Counted from the stretch's first letter, positions 17,012 through 27,655 are shown. The stretch is 64,000 nt of DNA from an uncultured Aquimarina sp. (GCA_947502885.1 CANNBP010000004.1:124001-188000); one strand, 5' to 3'. The notes: generated by a model from the sequence alone, not told the origin. Program-made: numbers and translations.

Positions 17012-19642
17012 TTATTGTAAGCTCTCTAGACTAAGCTTAAGCGTTGCTATTTTTGCTTCAGCATCTGCTTGTTTCTTTTTTTCATTTGCTATAACCTGTT
17101 CTGGAGCATTATTTACAAAACGTTCATTTTGTAATTTTTTCTGTACAGATTTCAAAAAACCTTCTGTATACGACAACTCTTCACTTAATTTTTTAATTTC
17201 TTCTTCTACATTTATTGCTCCCGAAATAGGAATAAAATACTCATTAGACTTTACTCTAAATGATAAAGCTCCATCAATTTTGGCATCTACATAACTCAAA
17301 GAAGACACATTTCCTAGCTTACTTATCACTGCATCAAAAAATGTGTTATTTTTCTCATTATTAAGAACAGAAAGTTCTATTGTTTCTTTAAAAGAAATAT
17401 TTTTTTCTTTTCGTATGGTTCTTATTCCTGAAACTACTTCTGCTGCAGTTTCAAAACCTTCAATTAAATCATTATTCACCTCATTTATCTTAGGCCAACT
17501 AGCGATTATCAAAGCTTCCTCTACACTTCTATCTGTAATTTGTTGCCAAATTTCTTCAGAAATAAAAGGAACAAAAGGATGTAAAACCTTTAAGTTATTT
17601 TCTAAAACACTAATGACTTGCTGATAAGTTTTAGCATCAATTGGTTTGCCATAAGACGGTTTAACCATCTCTAGTAACCAACTACAGAAATCATCCCAAA
17701 TTAATTTATAGGTAGTCATTAAAGCATCACTAATTCTATATTTACTGTAGTGATCTTCAAGCTCTAATAGAGCTTTTTGAAACTTTGACTCATACCATGC
17801 TACCGCAATAGCCGAAGCTTCTGGCTGGTCGATACTATCATCTACCTCCCACCCTTTTATTAATCTAAAGGCATTCCATATTTTATTTACAAACCCACTA
17901 CCTTGTTTACACAAGTCTTCATCAAACATCAAATCATTTCCAGCAGGAGAACTTAATAGCATCCCTACTCGTATACCATCTGCCCCATATTGATCGATTA
18001 AATCTAAGGGATCAGGAGAGTTTCCTAATGATTTAGACATCTTTCGACGTTTCTTATCTCTTACAATACCAGTTAGATACACATTTGTAAAAGGTTTTTC
18101 CTTCCTATATTCATATCCAGCTATTATCATACGTGCTACCCAGAAGAATAAAATTTCTGGCGCAGTTACCAAATCATTAGTCGGATAATAATAATTTATT
18201 TCTTCATTCTCAGGTTCTAAAATTCCATTAAAGACACTCATAGGCCATAACCATGAAGAAAACCATGTATCCAATGCATCAGGATCTTGAGTAAGATCAG
18301 CAGTGGTTAATGAGTTATTTCCTGTTTTTTCTTTGGCCATTACCAATGCTTCCTCAATACTTTCTGCTACAACAAAATCTTCTTTACCATCTGCATAGTA
18401 ATAAGCGGGGATTTGGTGTCCCCACCATAATTGGCGAGAAATATTCCAATCCCTAACATTTTCCATCCAATAACGATAGGTATTAATAAATTTTTCAGGA
18501 ACCAAATTCACTTCTTTATCAAGTACTGAATCAAGTGCTGGTTGTGCCAATTCTTTCATTTTCAAAAACCATTGGTCACTTAATCTTGGTTCGATTACAG
18601 CCTTTGTGCGCTCACTTGTACCTACTTTATTAAGATGAGTTTCTATTTTTTCAAGAGCACCACTTTGTTCTAACTCTTTTGCTATTTCTTTACGAACTAC
18701 AAAACGATCTTTTCCTTCATAATGCAATCCAAAAGAATTCAGGGTAGCATCTTCATTAAAGATATCTACTATCTCCAAGTTATGTTTATCCCCCAATACT
18801 TTATCATTGGGATCATGAGCTGGTGTTACCTTTAAGCAACCAGTACCAAACTCCATGTCCACATATTCGTCTTCAATTATTGGGATTACTCTATTGGCAA
18901 TGGGTACTATTGCTTTTTTTCCTTTTAAATGAGTAAATCTTTCATCATTTGGGTTAATACAAATTGCAGTATCTCCCATTATAGTTTCTGGACGTGTTGT
19001 TGCAATAGTAAGGGTATCATCAGAACCCTCTATCTTATACTTTAAATAATATAAATTACCTTGTTTTTCTTCATATATCACCTCTTCATCTGACAAGGTA
19101 GTTTTGGCCTCAGGGTCCCAATTAACCATCCTATAACCTCTATATATAAGACCTTTTTTATAAAGATCAACAAAAACCTTGATCACAGATGCAGATAAGT
19201 TATCATCCATGGTAAATGCGGTACGATCCCAATCACATGAGGCTCCCAATTTTTTTAATTGTTCTAAGATAATTCCTCCATGTTTATGTGTCCACTCCCA
19301 GGCATGCTCTAAAAATTCTTCTCTGGTAAGATCATTTTTATCAATCCCCTCTTCTTTTAGTTTAGCAACAACTTTTGCTTCTGTAGCAATTGATGCATGA
19401 TCCGTACCAGGAACCCAACAAGCATTATATCCTTTTAGTCTAGCTCTACGAATCAACACATCTTGAATTGTATTATTAAGCATATGTCCCATATGCAAAA
19501 CACCAGTAACATTAGGAGGAGGTATAACAATAGTATATGCTTCTCTTTCATCAACCTCTGAATGAAAATATTTATTTTCCATCCAGTAGGAATACCATTT
19601 TTCTTCTATTGATTTTGAGTCATATTTTCCTGCTAAAGCCAT
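17012..19642 (-). CDS. valS: valyl-tRNA synthetase
   Basis: 876 residues from the ATG at 19642; translation from an upstream TTG (19675) is possible but adds a non-conserved stretch. Class I synthetase that charges tRNA-Val. The HIGH signature appears as HMGH in [21 protein letters not shown], and KMSKS in [16 protein letters not shown]. The editing domain holds [13 protein letters not shown] and the Rossmann part ends in the typical [18 protein letters not shown]. The C-terminal coiled-coil (last 60 residues, [21 protein letters not shown]..) is the usual tRNA-binding arm. Monocistronic. Confidence 0.97.
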   Translation of the reverse strand: MALAGKYDSKSIEEKWYSYWMENKYFHSEVDEREAYTIVIPPPNVTGVLHMGHMLNNTIQDVLIRRARLKGYNACWVPGTDHASIATEAKVVAKLKEEGIDKNDLTREEFLEHAWEWTHKHGGIILEQLKKLGASCDWDRTAFTMDDNLSASVIKVFVDLYKKGLIYRGYRMVNWDPEAKTTLSDEEVIYEEKQGNLYYLKYKIEGSDDTLTIATTRPETIMGDTAICINPNDERFTHLKGKKAIVPIANRVIPIIEDEYVDMEFGTGCLKVTPAHDPNDKVLGDKHNLEIVDIFNEDATLNSFGLHYEGKDRFVVRKEIAKELEQSGALEKIETHLNKVGTSERTKAVIEPRLSDQWFLKMKELAQPALDSVLDKEVNLVPEKFINTYRYWMENVRDWNISRQLWWGHQIPAYYYADGKEDFVVAESIEEALVMAKEKTGNNSLTTADLTQDPDALDTWFSSWLWPMSVFNGILEPENEEINYYYPTNDLVTAPEILFFWVARMIIAGYEYRKEKPFTNVYLTGIVRDKKRRKMSKSLGNSPDPLDLIDQYGADGIRVGMLLSSPAGNDLMFDEDLCKQGSGFVNKIWNAFRLIKGWEVDDSIDQPEASAIAVAWYESKFQKALLELEDHYSKYRISDALMTTYKLIWDDFCSWLLEMVKPSYGKPIDAKTYQQVISVLENNLKVLHPFVPFISEEIWQQITDRSVEEALIIASWPKINEVNNDLIEGFETAAEVVSGIRTIRKEKNISFKETIELSVLNNEKNNTFFDAVISKLGNVSSLSYVDAKIDGALSFRVKSNEYFIPISGAINVEEEIKKLSEELSYTEGFLKSVQKKLQNERFVNNAPEQVIANEKKKQADAEAKIATLKLSLESLQ

Positions 19643-19882
19643 ACTTTGGTCTGGTTTTTGATTTTTAAATGGCAAAAATACTTATTAAAGTATGAAGTAT
19701 AAAGCTAGAAATATGAATTTTTTTAAAAACGAGAAGATAAAGTCATATTCATTTAGCATAAAAACATTCGATTTTTGTGATGTTAGGAGTATAAATTCAT
19801 TGCATAAAAGATTATACTTATGAGGTATGATTTTTCAATTGAATAAAAATAACTACTTTTACATCCAACAAAAACCTACATT

Positions 19883-20281
19883 ATGAAAAAATTATTGATC
19901 ATTTTATGTATTGGTTTTCTAGCCACAACCATACAGGCACAGGACCAAGCACAGATAAAATTTAAGACTGAAGTTGTTGATTATGGTGAAATAGCAAAAG
20001 GTAGCGATGGTGTTCGTCAATTTGAATTTACAAATACCGGAAATGCCCCATTGATTATTTCTAAAGTATATTCTAGTTGCGGATGCACAATACCTAAAAA
20101 ACCTGAAGGCCCAATTGCTCCTGGTGAAAATGGTATTATTGAAGTTAAGTATGATACTAAAAGAGTCGGGCCGATTCGTAAAACCATAACGGTCTATTCT
20201 AATGCAACAGAAGCTACTAAAGCAATAAAAATTAAAGGAACAGTACTAGATAAAGGTAAAAGTGTTCTAGAAAAAAATTAA
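19883..20281 (+). CDS. secreted DUF1573 protein
   Basis: 132 residues. Signal peptide MKKLLIILCIGFLATTIQA, then a DUF1573 beta-sandwich with the hallmark segments IKFKTEVVDYGEIAKGSDGVRQFEFTNTGNAPLII, YSSCGCTIPKKPEGPIAPGE, and the closing YDTKRVGPIRKTITVYSNA. The domain is ASH/MSP-like and is abundant in Bacteroidetes; its role is not known. Divergent from valS and convergent with the aspartyl protease gene. Confidence 0.9.
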   Translation: MKKLLIILCIGFLATTIQAQDQAQIKFKTEVVDYGEIAKGSDGVRQFEFTNTGNAPLIISKVYSSCGCTIPKKPEGPIAPGENGIIEVKYDTKRVGPIRKTITVYSNATEATKAIKIKGTVLDKGKSVLEKN

Positions 20282-20300
20282 CCTAGAAAATAAAATCATA

Positions 20301-20332
20301 AAAAAAGGACTTCAATTGAAGTCCTTTTTTTA
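20301..20332. terminator. bidirectional terminator overlapping the protease stop codon
   Basis: Perfect 30-base palindrome (20301-20330) built around GGACTTCAATTGAAGTCC with A6 and T6 ends. The last T belongs to the minus-strand TAA stop at 20330-20332, so both convergent genes use the one hairpin. Confidence 0.88.
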
Positions 20333-21697
20333 TAGCACTTTTTTAAGATAGAATTGATATTTAATTTCTGTTCCTAGGCGTTGTACCTTGATCCTAATAC
20401 TTTTTCCTTCTTCTGAATAAAACAATTCATTTAAATCAGAAAGCTTATAATTATACGCAAATCTACCATTCACTGACATAATAATATCTCCTTTTTTCAA
20501 ACCTGCTTCATCAGCTGGAGAATTAGGTCGAACATCAGATATTTCATACTTTGGAACAAGAACAAAATTATTCGCCAATTGAATCGTCTTTTTACTTACT
20601 ATATTATTAATCCCCAAATAAACTCTATCATTTTCTTCATACTTATAATTCTCTCCTGTATTTTGCCCTAAAGTAAAACCTATATGCTGTATAGTCAATC
20701 CTCCCATGTTGTAATAAAATGGTAGGTCAAAAAAACTATTCTTTTTAAATGATATTTTCTTATGTGGGTAATCAACAATAAGGTTAAATCTTTTTAAAAT
20801 CCCACCTCCTAAAGAGCCTTGCCTATTATTTCTAGATAATCCTTGTAAATATATAGAATCAGGAAAAGAAGCTTTAACTTCTTTAAGTTTAAAATCTCCA
20901 ATTCTAAGTTCTTCTATTTTAGTTTTTCTCCCATAAATATCTCCACTAAATCCTTTTCCTAAAAAATCTCTAAACGAGCTATTATTTACTTGTATACCTT
21001 TTTCCTTATTCTCAAACAACCATAACGTCGATCCCGATCCCGAATCCAGTAATAGATTAACATCTATCAACCCCTTTTTTGATTTATATTGTGCCGTAAT
21101 AAAAGGTTTCTTCTTTTGGTTTTTAAAATCCAATGTCGTCTCAAAACACTTTCTACATTTTTTATAACCATAAGAGTCTGGAGAATGAACCCTTATATAC
21201 CCCCTATCATAGTTGATATCCAGAATAAAATTTTTAAAAAAGTCATAACCAATTATACCATGTATAGGAAACCCCATTCTAGGCGAAAAATTAATTGACT
21301 CATCCAAAACAAGATATATCGTTTGATCAGAGCTTAATGCTCCTCCTATTCTTAATTCATTGTTAGTTGATTTTATTGCTTCAACGGGTTCTTCATCCCC
21401 TAACCCTCTTAAGTATATCTTAGAAGCATTCTTAAGTTCTAGCGAACTTGTATTATCTACACTAAATATAATCGTAGAACTAACTCCCGTATCTAAAATA
21501 AACGACAACTCTATATCATTAACAACAACAGGAATAATGATAAGATTATTTGCAAGTTCAAATTTAATTTTGTCGCTTTTTTTTCCTTCTTGTAAACTAA
21601 AATTATTTTGAGAAAAAAGACCAACACAGGTGAAGAGAAAAATTATTACAACCTTATTTTTAATAAAACGATAAAATTCTAGTAATATAACTTTCAT
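20330..21697 (-). CDS. retropepsin-like aspartyl protease with PDZ domain
   Basis: 455 residues from the ATG at 21697 (an ATG at 21730 adds eleven residues). An N-terminal hydrophobic signal (VVIIFLFTCVGLFSQ) is followed by two pepsin-like half domains: the first active-site motif is FILDTGVSSTII, the second LLLDSGSGSTLW, so both catalytic Asp are present (DTG and DSG). C-terminally a PDZ domain (about 365-440) has DVRPNSPADEAGLKKGDIIMSVNGR. This is the layout of the Bacteroidetes 'aspartyl protease family' with PDZ, probably periplasmic. Substrate unknown. Divergent from the aminotransferase operon. Confidence 0.88.
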   Translation of the reverse strand: MKVILLEFYRFIKNKVVIIFLFTCVGLFSQNNFSLQEGKKSDKIKFELANNLIIIPVVVNDIELSFILDTGVSSTIIFSVDNTSSLELKNASKIYLRGLGDEEPVEAIKSTNNELRIGGALSSDQTIYLVLDESINFSPRMGFPIHGIIGYDFFKNFILDINYDRGYIRVHSPDSYGYKKCRKCFETTLDFKNQKKKPFITAQYKSKKGLIDVNLLLDSGSGSTLWLFENKEKGIQVNNSSFRDFLGKGFSGDIYGRKTKIEELRIGDFKLKEVKASFPDSIYLQGLSRNNRQGSLGGGILKRFNLIVDYPHKKISFKKNSFFDLPFYYNMGGLTIQHIGFTLGQNTGENYKYEENDRVYLGINNIVSKKTIQLANNFVLVPKYEISDVRPNSPADEAGLKKGDIIMSVNGRFAYNYKLSDLNELFYSEEGKSIRIKVQRLGTEIKYQFYLKKVL

Positions 21698-21792
21698 TGC
21701 AATAAATATAAAAAAAATAGCATCTACCATACAGCTATTTCTTAAAATATTTAGGAAATTTGCTCCTATTTTACTTTTTTAAATTATACTTA

Positions 21793-22986
21793 ATGCCTAT
21801 TGTCTCACATAAAGGTAATGCCATGCCAGAATCTCCGATTCGAAAATTGGTTCCATTTGCAGAAAAAGCTGTTAAAGAAGGTAAGCATATTTATCACTTA
21901 AATATTGGTCAACCTGATATAAAAACACCTGTAGAGGCTATGAATGCTGTTCGAAATCACAATTTGGACATTCTTGCATATAGTCACTCAGCGGGTTTTG
22001 AAAGTTTTAGAAACAAATTGGCTGCCTACTATGCAAAGCATGACATTACTATATCATCTGATGATATTTTAATAACAACAGGAGGCAGTGAAGCATTAAT
22101 TTTTACCATGGGTAGTATCACTGATCCTGGAGATGAAATTATTGTACCTGAACCATTTTATGCTAATTATTATAGTTTTTCTACTCAATCAACTGTTAAA
22201 GTTGTTCCTGTAGTATCGAGTATAGATAATGGATTCGCTTTACCTGAAATTTCTGAATTTGAAAAACTTATCACCGAAAACACAAAAGCTATATTAATTT
22301 GTAACCCTGGTAATCCAACTGGTTATCTTTACAGTAAAGATGAAATTAAACAATTAGCAAAATTGGCTATTAAGCATGATTTGTTTTTAATTTCTGACGA
22401 AGTTTATAGAGAATTTATTTATGACGACTCAGAACATTATTCGATACTTCAAGAAAGAGGAATCGACGAACACGCGATTATTGTCGACTCTGTATCAAAA
22501 AGATATAGTATGTGTGGAGCACGAATAGGTTGCATCGTTAGCAAAAACAAAAGTGTTATGCAAACAGCAATGAAATTTGCACAAGCAAGACTAAGCCCTC
22601 CTACATTTGCGCAAATCGCAAGCGAAGCAGCATTAGAAGCTCCAGAATCTTATTACACAGAAACAATAGCAAAATACAAATTACGAAGAGATACATTAAT
22701 TGACGGACTTAAAGAAATTCCCGGTATAAAAGTAGCAAAACCTAAAGGTGCTTTTTATTGTATTGTAGAATTACCGATAAAGGATGCAGACCATTTTACT
22801 AAGTGGCTTTTAGACGAATTCTCTTTAAACAATGAAACGATCATGTTAGCTCCGGCATCTGGCTTCTACTCTAGCCCAGGAAAAGGAAAAAATCAAGTAA
22901 GAATTGCATACGTACTCAATCGAAGAGACCTTAAAGCATCTGTTAACATACTAAAAGCAGCTCTAAAAGAATATAGCGACCAATGA
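21793..22986 (+). CDS. pyridoxal phosphate aminotransferase, class I/II
   Basis: 397 residues from the ATG at 21793; the frame also opens upstream at 21760, but that segment (LLFYFFKLYL) is unlike the family. Fold type I aminotransferase, closest in pattern to aspartate/aromatic aminotransferases: NIGQPDIKTP, YSHSAGFESFR, TTGGSEALIF, NPGNPTGYLYS, SDEVYREFIYD, and the PLP-lysine motif SVSKRYSMCGARIG. The exact amino donor cannot be read. Its stop overlaps the start of murB by four bases (ATGA), so the two are translationally coupled. Confidence 0.92.
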   Translation: MPIVSHKGNAMPESPIRKLVPFAEKAVKEGKHIYHLNIGQPDIKTPVEAMNAVRNHNLDILAYSHSAGFESFRNKLAAYYAKHDITISSDDILITTGGSEALIFTMGSITDPGDEIIVPEPFYANYYSFSTQSTVKVVPVVSSIDNGFALPEISEFEKLITENTKAILICNPGNPTGYLYSKDEIKQLAKLAIKHDLFLISDEVYREFIYDDSEHYSILQERGIDEHAIIVDSVSKRYSMCGARIGCIVSKNKSVMQTAMKFAQARLSPPTFAQIASEAALEAPESYYTETIAKYKLRRDTLIDGLKEIPGIKVAKPKGAFYCIVELPIKDADHFTKWLLDEFSLNNETIMLAPASGFYSSPGKGKNQVRIAYVLNRRDLKASVNILKAALKEYSDQ

Positions 22987-23996
22987 AAATCGAAACCAAT
23001 AAGTCCTTAAAAGACTACAATACGTTCGGAATAGATGTTACCGCTGCTAAGTTTGCAACGATCACATCAGAAAATGAGCTTAAAGATCTATTATCCTCTA
23101 ACGAAAACAAGCCTGTTTTTGTTTTGAGTGGAGGTAGTAACATGTTATTAACAAAAAACATTGAATCTCTAGTATTACATATTGCTTTAAAAGGAATTGA
23201 GGTTACAAAGGAATCTGACAACACAGTGCTAATTACAGCTAATGCCGGAGAAAACTGGCATGATTTTGTGCAATACTGTATTCACAATAATTTTGGGGGT
23301 TTAGAAAATCTTTCGTTAATCCCTGGATATGTCGGTAGTGCTCCCATTCAGAATATTGGAGCATATGGGGTAGAACTTAAAGACACTTTGGTTAGTTGCG
23401 AAACGATACATATTGGCACCTTAGAAAAAAGAAAGTTCTCTAATAAAGATTGCTTATTTGCTTATCGAAATTCTATTTTTAAAAGCGAATTAAAAGGACA
23501 ATATATAATTACAAGAGTAACTTTTAGATTAACATCAAAAAACCACAACATAAACACCGGCTATGGAGCAATAGAAAACGCTCTCTCTAAAGAAAGTATT
23601 ACAAAACCAACTATTAAGAATATTGCCGATGTAGTTATTGATATAAGAAAAAGTAAACTCCCTGATCCCAATAAAATTGGAAATAGTGGTAGCTTTTTTA
23701 AAAACCCTGTAATTAAAATCGATCATTTCAACAAACTTCAAAACGCTTATCCTAATATCCCTTCCTACTCAATTGATTCTGATCATGTCAAAGTTCCTGC
23801 TGGTTGGCTGATTGAACATTCTGGTTTTAAAGGAAAACGATGGGGAGATGCTGGTGTACATGACAAACAAGCACTAGTCTTGGTAAATCATGGTAGCGCC
23901 ACAGGAATAGAAATTGTAGAAGTATCAGAAAAGATCAAAACTACTATAAAAGAAAAGTTCGATATTGAATTAGAAACAGAGGTTAATATTTTTTAA
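22983..23996 (+). CDS. murB: UDP-N-acetylenolpyruvoylglucosamine reductase
   Basis: 337 residues, the E. coli-like type I form. FAD enzyme that reduces UDP-GlcNAc-enolpyruvate to UDP-MurNAc in peptidoglycan synthesis. Visible: NTFGID near the N-terminus, FVLSGGSNMLL, ENLSLIPGYVGSAPIQNIGAYGVEL, FAYRNSIFK, the catalytic-serine motif GNSGSFFKNP, PAGWLIE, and the C-terminal glutamate in ELETEVNIF. Four-base overlap with the aminotransferase upstream; no terminator was seen immediately after. Confidence 0.96.
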   Translation: MKIETNKSLKDYNTFGIDVTAAKFATITSENELKDLLSSNENKPVFVLSGGSNMLLTKNIESLVLHIALKGIEVTKESDNTVLITANAGENWHDFVQYCIHNNFGGLENLSLIPGYVGSAPIQNIGAYGVELKDTLVSCETIHIGTLEKRKFSNKDCLFAYRNSIFKSELKGQYIITRVTFRLTSKNHNINTGYGAIENALSKESITKPTIKNIADVVIDIRKSKLPDPNKIGNSGSFFKNPVIKIDHFNKLQNAYPNIPSYSIDSDHVKVPAGWLIEHSGFKGKRWGDAGVHDKQALVLVNHGSATGIEIVEVSEKIKTTIKEKFDIELETEVNIF

Positions 23997-24077
23997 CAAA
24001 CCAGATATTTTTTTTTGTAAATTAGTTAGATTACAAGCATAATACCTTAATAACACCAAATAAATATACATTCTTTG

Positions 24078-24085
24078 TATCTTTG
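24078..24085 (+). promoter_or_regulatory. -7 box of the small cysteine protein gene
   Basis: TATCTTTG, a match to TAnnTTTG, 26 bases before the ATG at 24112. The surrounding string TTCTTTGTATCTTTGC recurs almost unchanged at the lipA promoter (25691). Confidence 0.55.
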
Positions 24086-24111
24086 CTAAAAATTTTGATT
24101 CTAGAATTGTT

Positions 24112-24318
24112 ATGAAACTATTTTTTCTTACTGTTGGTTTATTACTTTTAGCATTTGGTGGAATTGCTATTAAATTGTGGGCAAAAAAGGATGGTAAATT
24201 TGCTGGAACTTGTGCAAGCCAAAGCCCATTTTTAAATAAAGAAGGTGAATCTTGCTCTTTATGCGGCAAAACACCTGATCAATACGCTAATTGTAGCGAA
24301 GAAGAGCACACTAAGTAG
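24112..24318 (+). CDS. small membrane-anchored cysteine protein, 68 aa
   Basis: 68 residues. An N-terminal hydrophobic helix (KLFFLTVGLLLLAFGGIAIKLW) is followed by a short domain with four cysteines, TCASQSPFLNKEGESCSLCGKTPDQYANC, where the spacing C-x13-C-x2-C-x8-C suggests a small metal site or disulfide-bonded knuckle. Conserved-looking proteins of this kind occur in Flavobacteriia as 'membrane or secreted protein'; no function is known to me. It precedes an ECF sigma-factor gene by 38 bases on the same strand, so the two may be co-transcribed. Confidence 0.8.
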   Translation: MKLFFLTVGLLLLAFGGIAIKLWAKKDGKFAGTCASQSPFLNKEGESCSLCGKTPDQYANCSEEEHTK

Positions 24319-24356
24319 TTTTTAATTCTACTGTAATAGTATACAAAAATATTTCC

Positions 24357-24929
24357 TTGAAAAAAGAAAAACAAACCCTTTTAGAAGATCATATTAAAAA
24401 AGCCAAAGAAGGGAAACAAGCATCTTTTAACTATTTACTTGATACTTTTTGGAATGATATCTATAGCTTTCAACTAAAAAGAACCCAAGATGAGTATGAA
24501 GCTGAAGATATAACCATTCAAAGCTTTTCTAAAGCATTTGACAAAATACATACTTTTAAGGAAGAATATAATTTTAGAAGTTGGTTAACCCAAATTTCTA
24601 AAAATATACACATCGATCTTTTACGTAAAAAGAAAGCCTCTATACAATCCAAAACAACGACCGACGTAGACGAAAGAGTATATAAGATTGCAGATGACAA
24701 CCCTACACCAGAAGACAAGTTAATTACCGAGCAAAATTTGGCGCAATTGCTTCTATACATCAAACAACTTAAACCAAACTATCAAAAAGTGATTAATTTA
24801 AGATATTTCCAAGAATTAAGTTATAAAGAAATTGCTGAAACTCTTAACGAACCTATAAACAATGTAAAAGTAAAACTCTTAAGAGCTAAGAAATTACTTT
24901 CTGGGATCATTGCTAACACTCAAGAGTAA
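24357..24929 (+). CDS. ECF RNA polymerase sigma factor
   Basis: 190 residues, TTG start at 24357. Region 2 reads ASFNYLLDTFWNDIYSFQLKRTQDEYEAEDITIQSFSKAFDKI..FRSWLTQISKNIHIDLLRKKK; region 4 reads LKPNYQKVINLRYFQELSYKEIAETLNEPINNVKVKLLRAKKLL. A normal ECF sigma factor with both DNA-binding regions intact. No anti-sigma gene follows; the gene upstream encodes a small cysteine membrane protein that could be its partner (speculative). Regulon unknown. Confidence 0.92.
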   Translation: MKKEKQTLLEDHIKKAKEGKQASFNYLLDTFWNDIYSFQLKRTQDEYEAEDITIQSFSKAFDKIHTFKEEYNFRSWLTQISKNIHIDLLRKKKASIQSKTTTDVDERVYKIADDNPTPEDKLITEQNLAQLLLYIKQLKPNYQKVINLRYFQELSYKEIAETLNEPINNVKVKLLRAKKLLSGIIANTQE

Positions 24930-25077
24930 TGCAACACACTAAGCCACGAGAAATTAAAATCCCTGTGGCTCTCTACAATTTTCTTTAGTTAGAGTCCTTT
25001 AATTGTAAGCAGAATAGTCAAGAAAACTCTATTAGAAAAAGTCCAGATATAATTCGCAGTAACTAATTACAAAAGTA

Positions 25078-25308
25078 TTACCTTAACGTAAACGTAGTAA
25101 ACTGCTTAATCACTCCATAAAGAGGATCAATCCATTTGTCGTTTATCTTTTTGTTATATTTTATAAACTTTTGAACCAAACCTTTTGGAGCGGCAATTTC
25201 TTTCTCAATAGCTGTTATATTGATATATTTTTGATTATTACGCAGCCATTTTTCAACACGTTTACGATTGTTTTGAGTTTTTTTGTCTTTTACTAATTCT
25301 ACGGACAT
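25078..25308 (-). CDS. small basic protein with HTH-like segment, 76 aa
   Basis: 76 residues from the ATG at 25308; the frame extends to 25353 but the upstream part looks non-coding. The protein is Lys-rich (MSVELVKDKKTQNNRKRVEKWLRNNQKYINITAIEKEIAAP..). The helical pattern VEKWLRNN..INITAIEKEIAAPKGLVQKFI..INDKWIDPLYGVIKQF resembles short helix-turn-helix proteins of Bacteroidetes and their phages, where a recognition helix follows AIEKEIAAPKG. DNA binding is an inference. No neighbours share its strand nearby. Confidence 0.6.
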   Translation of the reverse strand: MSVELVKDKKTQNNRKRVEKWLRNNQKYINITAIEKEIAAPKGLVQKFIKYNKKINDKWIDPLYGVIKQFTTFTLR

Positions 25309-25722
25309 CTTGAGGTAATTTTTTGTCTTTATTTTACAAAATAACACCCCCACAACTCTTTATGGACTTATATAATAAACTGATGGTTCTTTGTACCAAA
25401 ACAAAAATCCAAAAAAAAAGGGGGTTATGATACATAACTTATAAAATCGAAAAAAATTTTATATTAACGTAATTTTAACCTGTTGTTAAAACTTTTAATA
25501 GATATGGTTTTACTGTAATCTCCTGTTAAAATACGAAAAAATATTGAACTATTTAAAAACTGTAAACTTATGTATAGCAAGGATATTTCTCAATAAACTA
25601 GAGCTTAATAAAATTCACACCACATTCAGTTAATTATTTATTCCTTATAGAAACAACAACTTTTATAAGAACATCGTATTAATCTAAGCTTTCTTTGTAT
25701 TTTTGCTGAAAATATTGCTTGC
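25309..25722. other. AT-rich intergenic region before lipA
   Basis: No gene, hairpin terminator or repeat of note. It contains GTTAAAA-type short repeats near 25480-25530 and the lipA -7 box at its right end; the rest holds nothing I can support. Confidence 0.5.
25698..25705 (+). promoter_or_regulatory. -7 box of lipA
   Basis: TATTTTTG, a TAnnTTTG match, 17 bases before the lipA ATG. The -33 TTG is not obvious. Confidence 0.55.
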
Positions 25723-26595
25723 ATGAATAATAATACTACCAGTGTAGCTCCACCTAAAGGAAAACCAAAATGGCTAAGAGTTAAGCTACCTACAGGAAAA
25801 AAATATACAGAACTTCGAGGTTTAGTTGACAAATACAACCTTCATACCATCTGTACATCTGGGAGTTGTCCAAACATGGGTGAATGCTGGAGTGAAGGTA
25901 CTGCCACCTTCATGATACTGGGTAATATCTGTACAAGATCGTGTGGCTTTTGTGGTGTAAAAACCGGAAGACCAGAAACTGTAGATTGGGAAGAACCAGA
26001 AAAAGTTGCTCGTTCTATAAAACTTATGAATATAAAACATGCCGTGGTAACCTCTGTTGATAGAGATGACCTTTTAGATGGTGGATCTATAATTTGGGCA
26101 GAAACTATTCAAGCGATTCGTAGAATGAATCCAGAAACCACATTAGAAACTTTAATCCCCGATTTTCAAGGAAAAACAAAAAATATAGATAGAATAATTG
26201 CAGTAAATCCAGAAGTGGTTTCACATAATATGGAAACTGTAAAAAGGCTTACTCGCGAAGTTAGAATTCAAGCAAAATACGAACAAAGTCTTTCTGTATT
26301 AAAGTACCTTAAAGATAATGGCATAAGGCGTACTAAAAGTGGAATTATGCTTGGTTTAGGAGAAAAAGAAGAAGAAGTTATTCAAACATTAAGAGATTTA
26401 AGGTCTGTTAATTTAGATATTGTAACTATTGGTCAATATTTACAACCAAGTAAAAAACACCTTCCTGTAAAACAATTTATTACTCCAGATCAGTTTAAAA
26501 AATATGAAACCATTGGTTTAGAAATGGGATTCAGACATGTAGAGAGCGGTGCTTTGGTAAGATCATCATATAAGGCTCAAAAACACTTAACCTGA
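25723..26595 (+). CDS. lipA: lipoyl synthase
   Basis: 290 residues. Radical-SAM enzyme that inserts two sulfurs into the octanoyl chain on E2 and GcvH lipoyl domains. The auxiliary cluster cysteines are C44, C49 and C55 (CTSGSCPNMGEC), the radical-SAM cluster cysteines C70, C74 and C77 (CTRSCGFC). The C-terminal serine motif is VRSSYKA. All key residues are present. The E2 gene at 624 and the glycine cleavage system in this window need its product. GAPDH follows after 25 bases, and the two are probably co-transcribed. Confidence 0.97.
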   Translation: MNNNTTSVAPPKGKPKWLRVKLPTGKKYTELRGLVDKYNLHTICTSGSCPNMGECWSEGTATFMILGNICTRSCGFCGVKTGRPETVDWEEPEKVARSIKLMNIKHAVVTSVDRDDLLDGGSIIWAETIQAIRRMNPETTLETLIPDFQGKTKNIDRIIAVNPEVVSHNMETVKRLTREVRIQAKYEQSLSVLKYLKDNGIRRTKSGIMLGLGEKEEEVIQTLRDLRSVNLDIVTIGQYLQPSKKHLPVKQFITPDQFKKYETIGLEMGFRHVESGALVRSSYKAQKHLT

Positions 26596-26620
26596 TCCAA
26601 AAACAGAGACAAAGGATTAA

Positions 26621-27625
26621 ATGAATACACCAATTAGAATTGCCATTAATGGTTTCGGAAGAATCGGGCGTAATCTATTAAGGTTATTAGTAGATCACCA
26701 AAAAATCGAGGTTGTAGCCATTAACGATCTTGCAGACGCAAAAACCCTAAGCCATCTATTAAAATATGACAGTATTCATGGCATCCTACCTTTTGAGGTT
26801 TCTCATAAAGACAATTATATTGTTGTAAACAATAAGTCAATACCCCTTTTAAATGAAAAGGATCCAGAAAATTGCTCTTGGAAAAAGTACGATATAGATA
26901 TTGTCATTGAAGCAACAGGTAAATTTAAAACCAAACTTAGTGCCGAAAAACATTTAAAGGCAGGCGCTAAAAAAGTTATTCTTTCGGCGCCCCCTATAGA
27001 GGATAGTATCAAAACTATAGTTATGGGTGTAAATGACCATATACTTGATGGGTCCGAAACTATACTTTCTAACGCCTCATGCACAACAAATAATGCCGCT
27101 CCAATGATTAAGGTGATCAATGACCTTTGTGGAGTTGAACAAGCATACATTACTACTGTACACAGTTATACAACTGACCAAAGTCTGCACGACCAACCTC
27201 ATAGAGATTTACGACGTGCCAGGGCAGCAAATCAATCTATAGTGCCCACAACAACAGGTGCTGCAAAAGCATTAACCAAAGTTTTTCCAGAGTTAAACAA
27301 TGTAATTGGTGGTTGTGGTATAAGAGTACCTGTCCCCAATGGTTCTTTAACAGATATTACTTTTAACGTAAAGAACCAGGTTTCTATACAAGAAATCAAC
27401 AATGAATTTAAAAAAGCATCAGAAACCTATCTCAAAGGCATTTTAGCTTACACAGAAGATCCAATTGTATCGGTTGATATTCTTGGCAATCCCTACTCTT
27501 GTGTGTTTGATTCCTTAATGACATCTGTAATAGGAAAAATGGTAAAAATCATAGGCTGGTATGATAATGAAATCGGATATAGTAGTAGAATTATCGATTT
27601 AATTATCAACATTTGTAAGAAATAA
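26621..27625 (+). CDS. glyceraldehyde-3-phosphate dehydrogenase, type I
   Basis: 334 residues. Glycolytic/gluconeogenic enzyme. NAD-binding start IRIAINGFGRIGRNLLRLL; the residue after AIN is Asp (INDL), which favours NAD over NADP. The catalytic cysteine is C154 in NASCTTNNAAPM, and the histidine partner lies in YITTVHSYTTDQSLHD. RRARAANQSIVPTTTGAAKAL and WYDNEIGYS are standard. Flavobacteria usually have more than one GAPDH, so this may be a paralogue rather than the main glycolytic copy. The next gene begins about 30 bases downstream. Confidence 0.93.
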   Translation: MNTPIRIAINGFGRIGRNLLRLLVDHQKIEVVAINDLADAKTLSHLLKYDSIHGILPFEVSHKDNYIVVNNKSIPLLNEKDPENCSWKKYDIDIVIEATGKFKTKLSAEKHLKAGAKKVILSAPPIEDSIKTIVMGVNDHILDGSETILSNASCTTNNAAPMIKVINDLCGVEQAYITTVHSYTTDQSLHDQPHRDLRRARAANQSIVPTTTGAAKALTKVFPELNNVIGGCGIRVPVPNGSLTDITFNVKNQVSIQEINNEFKKASETYLKGILAYTEDPIVSVDILGNPYSCVFDSLMTSVIGKMVKIIGWYDNEIGYSSRIIDLIINICKK

Positions 27626-27655
27626 CTATCTTAGTTGAGATATTTTAAAGAACAA